Of a DNA stretch of 64,000 bases, positions 46,401-58,449 are shown piece after piece. The stretch spans positions 24,425,369-24,489,368 of the forward strand of contig OX344754.2 of assembly GCA_947034885.2 (NCBI GenBank). Direction: 5' to 3'. Position 1 is the stretch's first letter, and every line of letters starts with the position of its first letter. The DNA is from Thuidium tamariscinum. Taxonomy: Eukaryota; Streptophyta; Bryopsida; Hypnales; Thuidiaceae. The notes below the pieces were generated by a model. The model searched no databases. It was not told where the DNA came from and was given only the letters and a program-made list of their open reading frames with translations. A program made the translations under genes and the position numbers.

Positions 46401-49400
46401 AGAGTCTATCAATCAAAATGTTCTTTAAGCACTACAAAAAAAAGTAACTTCAATGACATATTTTTTTTTAAAGATTTTATTATTTCCTTCATTTGTGGAA
46501 TTGTAAATTTTCAACACTTATAAATGAGTACCTTAGAAGTCTAACATACAACACTTTTTACCTTCTCTATCATACTTTGATTCATGTGAACTCAAGAAAT
46601 ACACAAAGTACATTTCATTAAAGAAGATAAGAACTACTTTTTTTTCTTTTTAAAAAATTTAATATTTTTTGAATCATTCTTTTCATTTGTATGACTTTTA
46701 CAAAATAATTTTCTTAAACAACCATATACTAGATTCAATTCCATACTCTTAATTATTAAAGAACGCAATTGAATGAAAAACACATGTAAGGAAATCTAAG
46801 ATGATAAATCTTTTGTAACCATTCTATGCACAACAATCAAAAGTATTTTGTCAATAATAAATAACAATATTCTACCTACAAGCACAAATTCTGAAATCCA
46901 CTAATGCCATTTGAAAAATGAGTGTAAACTATAGACCTTTTCAATCTTATTCAAGGAATTGATTACATAGAGATCCCCATCAAATATCATGGACTATTAT
47001 AATGAGATAATAGAACACAAAGGGGTCACTTGAATTTTTTTAGCAAACAACATGTGCCATAATGTAGGGAGTTCTTCATTCCTTGTGTCAAAAAGAAAAA
47101 CTTTTGAATAATATATTGTGTATAAATGAATGTAAATTTAGTTAGAAGTTAGGTATGTAGATCAATAATACCTTGTATTTTATTTTATTTTTTATGTAAG
47201 ACACCGTCAAGGATATGGATCCTAAGCATTTTATGATAGTAGGTTCAATTCATGGGCTAATGACCAATTGAGTTGGATGGACATGACTTGCTTAAGGTCT
47301 GTTTGAGTAGATGAATGGTGGACCTTTTGTGTATGGTGAGCATTTAGGATCCCTTGCTTCTCAATTAACTAAGTTGCTAGTAATTGATTATGATTATTTA
47401 AATATAATCCTTGCCCCCAATACCTATGGTTTGATTGTGCTTCTTTATAGTGTGTCATTGCAATTTTACATTTCTTGTGCATCTTCTTTGTTTTTGGTGG
47501 GATTTGAATTCCTAGTGTTTTTTTGCTTAAGTAGGTATTGGAATTTTCGGTTTCTTCTAATTTTTCTTGGGCCATATTCTTCAAAGATTTGTTTCTGCTA
47601 TGCTTATTCTATTGTCTTAAAGCAATTTTGGAGGGTTTTTTATTCTTATTTTGTAGAGTCTCACTATAGTGTATATATTCTCTTTATTATCCCCATTTTG
47701 GAGGGCTTAAGGTACTTTATAATTTATTTCCCTTTCCATTCATTTGGATTTAAGGTAGTTTACAATTTTTATCCCTTCTAATTTTTTTCCTTTCCATTGA
47801 TTTGGGCTTAAAGTAGTTTACAATTTCTTTTCTTTTCCATTCTTTTATCTTTTTCATTGATTCGGACCTAAGGCAATTCACAATTTCATGCCCTTCCCAT
47901 TTTTTTAAATCCTTCCCATTGATTTAGAATTAAGGTACCGAACAATTTCTTTCTCTTCCAATTTGTTTTTTCCTCTCAATATTTTTAAGGCACTTCATGA
48001 ACAATTTTCCTTCTTATTTTTAGAGGTCCTTATTCAATTCTTGATGAATGTCAACTTTTCAGTGTTTTTCCTTTTTTAATTCTGGAATGTCATTTCTATT
48101 TGTTTTTAAAATCTAAATGCCTAGGGGGGGCATGGCTCCAAAACTATCGTGTAAGGGCCGTTTTTGTGTAGTAAGCCCACAAAATACTAAAATTCTATTT
48201 TGCAAATTGTAACCATTGGATCTTATTTAGAGGTCTATTTCCAAGATTTGCTGGAATTTTCAGCCCATTTGATCATACATATTTTCCAAAATGTGGTTCA
48301 AAAGTTTGACTTTGATTCATTTCAACACTATGAATTTGTGGGGAGCATGTCTTCAAAGATTGGTAATTTGAAAAATAAAAATAGAGCAACTCTACTAAAA
48401 TTTCAAGAAAGTAGTACATTTTATCTTTATTGTCATTGCTTGCACTCACATTCTTTAGAGCAACTCTACTAAAATTTCAAGATGGTCACCCCACTTTCTT
48501 CTTTGTCCTCCAATACTACACCCCATCCTGACACCTCCTTTGTTAGCCCACTGTTCCAACTAGCATCTTGACAATACAATCTTTGTGATGATCTAGTTTA
48601 TCATTCTAATTTCAAACTGAGGTAGAGATATCTATAGTTGACTAGGGACCCGGTCCCAATACGTAAGGAATGGCTAATTTAAACTAGGATTTTTGGAATG
48701 CTCTTCCAAGGTGGTCCTAATTAAGTTACACATAGCACTAATAGAAATTATTACTATAGCAGTTTATGAATGTCAATTTTTGTGGCTTGTTTCTTCTTCA
48801 TACATTGTCCAATTCAAGCAATATTTTTAATAAAATTGTGCATAGGAGTCGAATTTGTGTGGTTAAAATTTTATATCAATCCAAGAAGTTACAATTGATT
48901 GAGAAGCGTTTTAGTAGAAGGATGTTTAGCTTTAAGTGTATTTTTTGCAACTTCTTTTTGCTATTTCTTGACTTTCAAAAGCCATTTTATAGACATAATG
49001 AATGAATTGAATGATATATTTTTGCTCACTAATGTATTTGTATGTTGGTTTTGAATCACTTTATACTCTAGAATTTTTTTCATTTTAATAGGTTTAGAAA
49101 TCAAAATTCACTTCCAAATGTGTTTCCACGAAAATTTTAGCATCTTCTCTTAACATTGAAACATTATAATCTTACAATATATGTGACATAATAACTCCAT
49201 ATTTAATTTACATCATCTACTACACATAATGGACAAGATTGTATAATTAAGATTTCTAAACCTTTGACACATTTAGACTAATAAGACTTCAAAAGCAATG
49301 GTGTTTTTAAATCCAATATGTTCTTGGCCTTTTCAAGGAATATTAATGGATACAATAAATTGAGAAGTTTGTGTTGTTTCTATCATCAATGCTTTGAAAG

Positions 49401-50990
49401 TATGGATCCTATACAACAAGTTAGTTGGTGGTTAGGCGCAACGGTAATAAATCTGGCTAAATTTTGCAAAATTTTTAATTCAAATTTGGTTGTGCTAAAA
49501 TTGTATTATAAAATAAGAGAGGAAAAATTTAAAAATAGCCAAAATCTCAAGATGGTAAAGCACCTTTGAGATGAAGTGCCACATTTGGTGCCACCTTGTC
49601 GCTAATGGGACCTCATTTTGGAACGATTTATTTAGCCATAGGTCACATCTACCTTCCCCCGACTTCACATTCAAGCTACATGTAAGTGTGACATTTTTCT
49701 ACTTGTCCTTCTTCAAACGGTTTGATGTAGCTAGTGCGCCATACGAGGGTTTGGCGCTCGTAGTTAAATTTCTCTTCTTACAACAAGTACATGTAGTATA
49801 GAGTTAGAGATAGCATTGCAGTAGGGAGCCAATTTTTTAGTAAAAAATATCAAGAGTTAGGGAAAGGCTGTCATTTTAGTTTCTAGAATCCTACAATCTA
49901 GGCTCTTTAACAATAAACATGTCGTCTAGGTTTGAAGGTGGTGACTGGTGACGCCATTGAAGCTTTTGTTTTGAAGGTGCAAGGCTTGAAACCTATGAAG
50001 CGCCATTTCAAATTGAATACTATTTTTTGTCTTCAGAGTTATTGTATTGTTGCCTTGCCGCCTTCAAGTCCATATGAATAAAGCTACATTTCTTGTCCAA
50101 TGTTCTAGTGCTTCTGCATTTCTTCTTTTTCTCATATTTTGAAGTTCAAATTGGGTTTTAACTAGTTGTGATCTTACTTCTTAAACTTCTGCTGTTCAGT
50201 CTATTGAGTTCTGATTTAGTTACAAATCTATCAATTTCTTCACTTGTAGAATGTAGAGTTTGTTGCTCAAAAACTCCAAATCTGAGATCGTAACTTTGCA
50301 AATGATGAGCGTTTGATTCCGTGGACGCTAAACTCTTGAAACTAAACTGAGGTGAGACTATGGCAAGAGCTTCCTTACAATTAAAAATTCAAGCAGTTGC
50401 ATGTTAAAGTCTGTGATTGTTGATTGCATGTATTCTTAGAGTTGCAAGTTAAAATTGATGTTTCAAGTTTAATTGATTGAGTCGACTAGAACTTTTTGAA
50501 AGGATTGATGTGTATTAGAAAATTGAGATATTGTTGGTTTATTACTTGTGTTGTTTAGGGTTTTAGATTGTTATTTGGGATGGTGTTTTTTATTTTCTTG
50601 TGTGCACTCAGATCACTTTTGAGGTTTATTGTCTCACGTGATTGATAAAATGCTTGCAATGACCATCAATCCTTGAACATCTGCAACAAGCATTTGATTG
50701 ATCTGATTCAAGTTTGTATCCATCAGCTTCTATGCATCATTTAAGCTCTATCACTACACAAGCTCTGTAATGCCCTTCACAACAATGATATTTTTGTGGA
50801 ACTAGGTCTATTGTACTTGTTTGAGCTTTGTGAGTCCTGTTATTGTTACTTAGGCCTCGGATTTTTTCTTTTTTTTCTTGTTGCTCATATTTAGGATTAT
50901 TATGGTTAAAAATCAACTAAAAAGAGTGCTCAAAGTAGGTTGATACAATTCTTGATAATTATGAGGAATTGGTTATAATTATTCTGAAGT
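43491..50990. other. Gene-free AT-rich stretch with small repeats and hairpins
   Basis: No gene is supported over 7.5 kb. Visible structure: an AAT microsatellite at about 43608-43628; a duplicated block at about 43930-43990 and 44160-44220 sharing an AAAGTATAYCTTGT core; and a perfect hairpin GAGGCAGT-A-ACTGCCTC near 44944. That hairpin is followed by an inverted TTTTGAGCTCATTGT pair up to about 45008. A degenerate GTATCC/GTACTC hexamer-type minisatellite lies at about 45176-45372. A 156-residue frame at 47311-47781 is Phe/Tyr-rich with no domain. Confidence 0.45.
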
Positions 50991-53900
50991 ACCTTAAAAG
51001 ACTCTTTAGAGCCAATTTCTACGTCTTATCGGGTGATTAGATATGATATTACGCAGTAACTAGGAGATTGCACTAACTAATATTCGGAGGACGAATTAGT
51101 GCAAAAGCATCAAGACGGTCCTTATCGAAATTCTCGAGAAGGATATTGGTAGAATTAGGCTCATTGGAAACCATGGGATTCCGATAGTTACCCACAAGCG
51201 TCACGGTGAAGCCAACTGGTGGAGATTCCCTTGTATGGGAATGATTCCTCCCCGGAGGAATTATTTCCACTATAGTGCAATTTTTACTTTATTTAGACAA
51301 TGTAGGTTTTTAGCAAAACTTTGCATTTGTCATTAAGGAGCTTCCTAGAAGATCCCCTAAAAGTTTCATAATTTTCTAAATTACGGAAATGACTCCATGG
51401 GAAGTCAACTAAGTTTATCGGCAATTGAAAATTCATAGAAAATTCCACAGTGATGGTAAAATCTCACTAAAAATTAAGATAGTATGTTTTAGCATAAATA
51501 AGCGCCCAGCCAAATTTCAAGACATTATGTCATCAATAAGTACTAGAACCGGCAGCGGCAACAAGTTTTTATGATTTTACCAAAATTCTTGCAAGTTGAC
51601 TGACGCATAGGGAGCATACGGAGTTCAATTTGAGTCAACTAAGAATCTTTTCCAGCATTCTTGGACCTTCCCAAAAACCTTGTCTAGTCAAAACCTTTGG
51701 GAAAAATCAATTCCAAAAGATAGATTTTCCACCCTTTTTACCTATTCGTAAATGCTAGCTTTTGAGCGCAATTAGGCTCTAGAAGGAAGGGATAGGAGTT
51801 CGTCTAGATTAATTTAGGTCTTTTGAAGCTAATGGCATTGTCTGTTTGGCGATCGGGAAATTTCTCCAAAAGATATAGTAGCCACAGCAGTAGGGTAGAT
51901 TTTTAGATCGTTAATTTGGTTTTTTCTTTGGTAGATTAGAACGTAACTTGAGGGGATATGAGGCTTTGGAAATGTATAAAAGGCCTCCCCCTCCCCTTAT
52001 TATACACCTCATTACACACCTCTTATAACTCATTTCATTTCATACCTCTATTTTTCATTATCAAATTTTTATTTCATTTACACTTCATTCTACATTACAA
52101 GTGACTACCTTGCAAGTCTTGGTATTCTCCAAACTCTTGTTTCCTTTGATACACTTGAATTCCATCACATTCTTAAGTTCTTTTTGTTGTAAGCTTTTCT
52201 AAAGAACTTTGAGGTACCCTTGGAGTGCTTAATCATTTGTTAGTGCTCTCATTTTGAAGTTTTGATACCAAAGTTAGTTGATTTAAGTCTTTTGACAAGG
52301 GATTCATAGCCTAGATTGGCTTATCAAGGATCTCCCTAAGCTTAAACGATTGATTGAGGTCCTGTTTAGTTTGAAAGTTTGATACCAAAGTTAATTGATT
52401 TAAGTCTTTTGACAAGGGATTCACAACTTGGACTAGCTTATCAAGGATCCCCCTAAGTTTAAACGATTAACTGAGGCCCTAGTTGTGTCTTAGGAATTTG
52501 GCTAGGATCCAAATTCCTTTTTAGTCTTTGAATAGGCAGACCCTTGGCAAAATTAATCTAGAATTTGAAGGACAACCTTCTAATATGGCGAAGCTATCGC
52601 CAAAATTTTAAGATATTTTGAGTCTTGGCCAAAAAGTTTGTCAAATCATTTCAAAATTTGGGACTAAACCCCCCCAAACGGCGAAGCTTCGTTCTTACTC
52701 ATAACTTTTTCTGTGTTTTGTTTTTGATTAAAGGGTCCCCATATGGAGACCCAAAATTGGCAAGCAATGGCCAAGAAGGGTCTGGATTTACTAAAAATCC
52801 AGTTTAGTTTAATCAAATTAGAATTTTGAAGAAGGGAAGCCAACAACTGGCCGAAGGAAGGCCAACAACCAGGCTGAACAGCCTAGCAGTCAGATCGAGC
52901 TAGGCAGCCAGTCCGACTGGTACTGGCAAGTCCGTAATCAAAGGCCGGTACTATAACTGGCCACAATGCTTGATATCCATCAACTCGGTTGATCATACCA
53001 TCCAGATAAACAAAATCAAAACTCTGGGATGATGCCTTAGGGCCCCATTTTGATTTTTGTTTAATTTTTTTTTTGTGGGAGATCATAGAATAATTTAGAT
53101 TTCTACAAATTGAAAGAACCCCGAGGTGAGGTTTGAATTCCAAATATTGAGAGACATAGAAGGTGACTAAGAGGCTGAATTTTCCAAAGGAAAGCCAGTC
53201 CCCTAAAATTCACATTTGCACATACTACGAGCAAGCTGAGGGTGAGGAACTAAGGGCTGGATTTTCCAAAAGGAAGCCAATACACCAAAAATCAGATTTG
53301 CACATACTCAGAGTGAATTGAGTGTGAGAGACTGAGAGTTGAACCTCCAGTAAGGGGTCAGTTCAAAAGAAAATCAGATTTGCACATATTGGGATCAACC
53401 AGAGGGCTGGTCAACCCCAGTTGATTTGAGAGGGGGCTGATTGCACCACTTGCTATACTGAAGCTTTCCTGAAGGGGGCTGATTGCATCTACTTGCTATA
53501 CTGAGCTCCCTTGGTGTTGGACACCTCCTCCCCACCTTGAAGCTCTGGCTGCTAGACTGAAAAAAAGAAACTGAACTTTCTCCATCTGTGAGGCTACACA
53601 ATACAATCTCCAAACTAAACTAGAACAAGGCATAATACAAATGCCATTTGAATCTATAAGATTGGAGTTGGAAGTATAGAAGAAGGAGTTAGCAAAAAGG
53701 AACCAACCATTTGGAACGTTTGACTTTTTTAACCATATTTTAATTTAGGGGAATACAAGTAGAAAAAACAAAGAAAAGAATAGTTTGACTTTATAGAAGT
53801 TTTAGAGGTTGCTAAATTAGTGAAAAATTAGAAAGCCTTAGTTGTAGTAGAGTTTGACTTTATGGACCATTTAACAACTAATTTTTAGATTAGATTGTAT

Positions 53901-55330
53901 CCGGATATTTTATGTTTTGACTTTTAAGGCTTTTTGGAAAGATAAAGAAGTTGTTTAAAAGATAAGGAGAAAACTCCAAAAAGAAAGGAAAAGAAGAATG
54001 GAGACTTAGGAGATAACACAACATCCGCGGCATAATACGCATACCAAATACACCATTCAAAATGAGAGCACTGGAGATGGAAGTGGAATTAGCGCCACGT
54101 AGAGAATTTATGGGAGCACCCGAAGATCTTGAGTTTGTCATGGTGGAGGTTAGTCTTTGAATTTACCTTTCCATTTATATTCTCTTCCAAAATTTCATTT
54201 AAAGTAGATTTTAGTTATTAATTTCCAATTCAAGTTTGAACACGCATATCAACTAAAGTGATTCACCAACTAGAAGTAAACGTAGTCAATTAGCATAGGT
54301 AGTTTGTAAATGTAGTCAATCAGCATAGGTAGTTTCCTAATACAAAACAAAGATAAAAATTCGCACAAGCATTTAAAAGATAATCAAAATCCATGATATT
54401 CCCAAATTAAACCAAAGGTGGGATTAACAAGGAAATCAAGCTTTAGAAATTTAGACATTTGATTAGAAGTAGAAGTAGAAAATTAAAACCCAAAAGTACT
54501 TCCAAGGTTAAAACAAGCAATAGGTAGATTTTGGAGAACTGGATAACGGTCAAAATCTACTTATAATTCATTTTATCCAAGGATCAAATAAGTGAATTTT
54601 GAATTGGGATTAAAACCAAGGAAGGTAAAAGTAAACCAAAACAAAGGTTTGACAATTAGGTAAAAAAAGATTTAACTAGGTAAAATTTGATAAACGGATT
54701 AACAGTCAAAATTTACCATAGAGAATTCACATTTATCTTAAAGTCAAAGGTTGACGTTTTACTTTTGGAAAGGTAAAATCATTCCTTTTAGATTAAACTC
54801 AATTCACTTATTCCGGTATTTAGCCAAAATAGTCAAGATTAGTTAAACCAAGAAGCAATCAAAGAACAAGTTAGGAGTAGAATTATCCAAAAGATATATT
54901 AGAACGGAAAAAATCCAAGGCCTCTTTGAATTCGATAAAATCATAAAAAAACAAAGAAGGAAGAAGTTTAGCAAAAGACTTAGACCTTGATAGAAACTTA
55001 AAAGAATAGAAAGTAATCAAAAATCACTCATTCAATTTCGATTAGAATAAACCTTTGTTCATCATTTAACACTGCTTAGTCAGAAGTGTGATAGGCAAGC
55101 GGGCTAACTCTTAAAGTACAAGGTTATTTTAACTCAACATTTATGAGTAGACTAATTAGGAGTAGGAATTAGAAAGATCCATTGCTTAGAAGGCGTAATT
55201 GGATTACACGTAGGTTAGGCACCCACTAGAGATTGTTCACCAAAGTAGTAGAACCCGGTTGTGTACACTTTATTCCAAGGGTGGGAATAAAGCGCCCACA
55301 AGCTTCTATTATTTCATATAGTGGTTGCAA
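50991..55330 (+). mobile_element. Diverged LTR-retrotransposon-like repeat, copy B
   Basis: Landmarks in the same order as copy A: TGGGAAGTCAAC (about 51399), GTAAAATCTCACTAAAAATT (about 51457), the TATA-type ATGTATAAAAGGCCTCCCC (about 51974), and a CAGCCAGTCCG-rich block near 52900. ATCCATTGCTTAGAAGGC follows near 55178. A pair of near-identical 75-base stretches at about 52257 and 52378 (AAGTTTGATACCAAAGTTA-type) is private to this copy. No gag or pol frame was found. Copies A and B could be two insertions or the two LTRs of one very old element. Confidence 0.4.
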
Positions 55331-55561
55331 TTTCTTAGTAAAGGATTTAATTACTCCTTCTAAAAATCAAGTGCCTCAATTTTATAACATTTACATATTA
55401 GATTTCTAATTTGGTGCATTTGTCATTTTAATCACAGTTTGTCAATAAAAAGATAAATCTTTATTTAGTGTTGAAAACAAAATCAAGATGCTTTAATTCA
55501 TTGCAAATTGATGTCTTTTTTTTCTAAAAGTGTGTTCTCATGAATTTAGGGATTCTTTAAT

Positions 55562-57022
55562 GGGCAATTGCAAGAAACACTTGTCCTATTTTCCGTCACA
55601 CCTCATGTGCTGATTTGTTTTTTGGCCATAACTTCTATGTTTTGGCTCCAAATGACTCAAGATTTATAAAGAAGATACTCATTATTACCATACACATTCT
55701 TTAATTTTTTCATAATTTTCAAAAATATTTTGATTTCAAAATAGTACTAGTGATTGAATGTCACACTTGGCAATTTAGGGGGTTTTAGTCACTAAGGAAT
55801 ACCTTTTTTTAATGATTTTGAGATGAAATTTGGATGAGATGGTTTCCTAATAGACTTATATCTCTCCACATGAGGGATTTTGAGAAAAGTTATTTTTATG
55901 ACGTGTGGAAGTCTACAAAGTGAACTTCCTTTTGGTTGCATTTTGAAACATGGGTGATTGCAAGAAATATCTGTCCTATTTTGTGTCACATGTCGCATTT
56001 TGATTTGTTTTTTGGCCATAACTTTTGTGTTTTAGCTCCGATTGACTCAAGATTTGGAGGGAAGGTGCTCATAACTATCATAAACCTTCCATAATTTTTT
56101 CATAATTTTCAAAAATATTTTACTATCCATAAATAGACCCCAATTGAATGTCACACTTGGTAGTTTAGGGGTTTTCTATACCTGAGCTATACCTTTTTTT
56201 AATGACTTTAACATGAAATTTGGATGAGATGGTCTTCTAATAGACTTCTAGCTTTCTAGGGAAGGATTTTTAAGAAAAGTTCATTTTGTGAGGTGTGGAC
56301 GTCTACAAAGTGAGCTCCCTTCTGCTTGTATTTTGAAACATATAAAATATTATTTTGGTGGGGTTTTTGGTGAATGACCATCTCTATAGAGTTGTTGCAA
56401 ATGGACACTTTTTATTTTTTGAAAATATCTATTTTTACTATTTTTCCCTAATTAAAACATGAAGATATGTATTTTCTGGAGACTTGTCACTTTTCAAGTT
56501 CTCCTACTTAGAGAATTTTTCTATCCATTTCCTTCGGTCAAAACCTTCATCTTAGAGGTATATACACTATTTCTATTTTTAAATTTAAAAAAAAATTAAT
56601 TTTCTAATTTTAAAGTACTCCCGAAAAAATCAGCCAAATGCAGCAAATAGGACAGGTGTTTCTTGCAATCACCCACATATAAAGTATTATTTTAGTGATT
56701 TTTTTGATGAATGACCATCTCCATAAAGTTTTTGCAAATGTAAAATTTTTATTTTTTGTATTTACTTATTTTTACGAATTTTCCCGAATTAAAACATGAA
56801 GATATGTATTTTCTTGAGATTTGGCACCTTTCAAGTTCTCCTACTTAGAGAATTTTTCTATCAATTTCCTTCGGTGAAAACCTTCATTTTAGAGGTGTAT
56901 ACATTATTCATATTTTTCTATTTTTTTTCAAATTAATTTTCTAATTTTAAAGTACTCCATAAAAAGTCACGAGTATTGTAGTAAAATGCAACAAATAGGA
57001 CAAGTGTTTCTTGCAATCACCC
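55562..57022. mobile_element. Nested inverted-repeat element with duplicated ends (Mutator-like or foldback)
   Basis: The end GGGCAATTGCAAGAAACACT at 55562 recurs as GGGTGATTGCAAGAAATATC at 55952, 390 bp further in. The inverse end closes at 56674 and again at 57022, 348 bp further out. The 390-bp left units are direct repeats of each other, as are the roughly 348-bp right units. The outer element is 1,461 bp and the inner 723 bp. Outer flanks TTCTTTAAT and TACTCTAGT agree at 6 of 9 bases, compatible with a decayed 9-bp target duplication. No open frame. Confidence 0.65.
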
Positions 57023-58420
57023 TACTCTAGTGCTTGCTTAAAAATTTGTCAACAGATTAGTCAAATAAAATGTCAAATAAAATATTCAACATTGACTACT
57101 ATGAAGATAATCAATTAATCACGATGGAAATTGTTGTCAATATGCTCTTGTGTGTCAAGCAATGATAGATGAGCATGTTGGATAATTGATTGTGAATACT
57201 CTCTTAATCTTTTGTTTTGGAAATCAATCAACAGTGGTCTAATTTTTTTATTATGGACTTTTTAGAACAATGGAGGACCAATAACTTACTGCTGAATCAT
57301 TTGCAGGCTAAAAATACAACAAGAGCTTCAAAAACTGTGAAAAGTTTACTAGTAAGTTTGTTGGTGAATTGAGGTATATGCAACTTTTCTTGTTTCATCA
57401 AAAATCATTTGAGTTTATTAATTGTCGTTGTTTTATGTATGTTGTAGGTGATAGGTCTTTCATAAGGGCAATGTTCTTCATGTTCATTGTGGTACATGTC
57501 TAATAGTCACCATGGTGAATATCATTGTATATTTGATAAATTTAACATTTATAGGTATTGTTACTATTTTTAATAAGTAGGCCTCCGATTATTTTGGTTC
57601 TCATTAAATTTGAAGTGTATGTTGTACGTTGTGTAAAAGTTTTAAATATCAACAAGTACTAGAGAAATTTAAATTCTAGTTCAAGATATTGGCACTTCTC
57701 TACAAGGATTGCACACAATGAACTACTACAATTCATAGAACTTTGTTTGTTTTGGTGTATTTTGAAGTGGTTTTAGATTGTCCATCAAAAGTTTGTTTGA
57801 ACAGGCTTTTTGTGCTTACAAATAATAGTGTTTAGAAGATTTAAAAATTCTTTTCCAAACCTTACTATGCTTTATTCAATAATAACCTTTAGAATCAAAT
57901 TCACTAATTATGAGCCTGTTAAATCACTAAATGGTTCAATCTAAAATTGCTCTCATGCAACCTTTTTTTTTGGCCTTTTAATAGGTTGGAATTTAAAAAA
58001 TTGGTTTACACTTTTAATTCTAGCTTATTTTGCATTATATTGGTGTCATTTGGATAATTGTAGTATAATCAATGGCAATTGATATACAATGTTTCTAATT
58101 TGTAGTATTTGTAATATTTTTTTATTTGTAATGTTTGTTTATTTGCAATGACTACATTTTTGGCCTGGTTACTATGGCCCCTATGCCCACATTACTTGCT
58201 AAATATTGATTCCGTTTCTTTGCCTCTACTCGCAATAGTGGCGCCATCTCCAATTACTTAGTGCCTCCTCAAACTTGAGAAATAAAGCTTACTGAGCTAG
58301 GTGGTGCTTCTACTTCCAAGGGAAAGACTTTGGTTTTGAGTGATTCATTGTTGCTTTCAAATGAACCGCCTTGCTCTATAGAACTGATCCACCTTAGTGA
58401 TGACAATTCTACAATGCAAA
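57023..58420. other. Gene-free AT-rich stretch upstream of the hAT remnant
   Basis: No coding region was recognised. The last 200 bases before 58420 may belong to the 5' part of the decayed hAT gene, since an in-frame reading starts just after a poly-A run at about 58434-58449. Confidence 0.35.
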
Positions 58421-58449
58421 AGTCATCACCAAAGAAAAAAAAAAAAAAA

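Noticed and set aside
47311-47781. 156-residue hydrophobic frame with apparent membrane segments
   Set aside because: T-rich DNA gives Phe, Leu, Tyr and Ile by composition alone; no domain, splice sites or homologous neighbour supports it.
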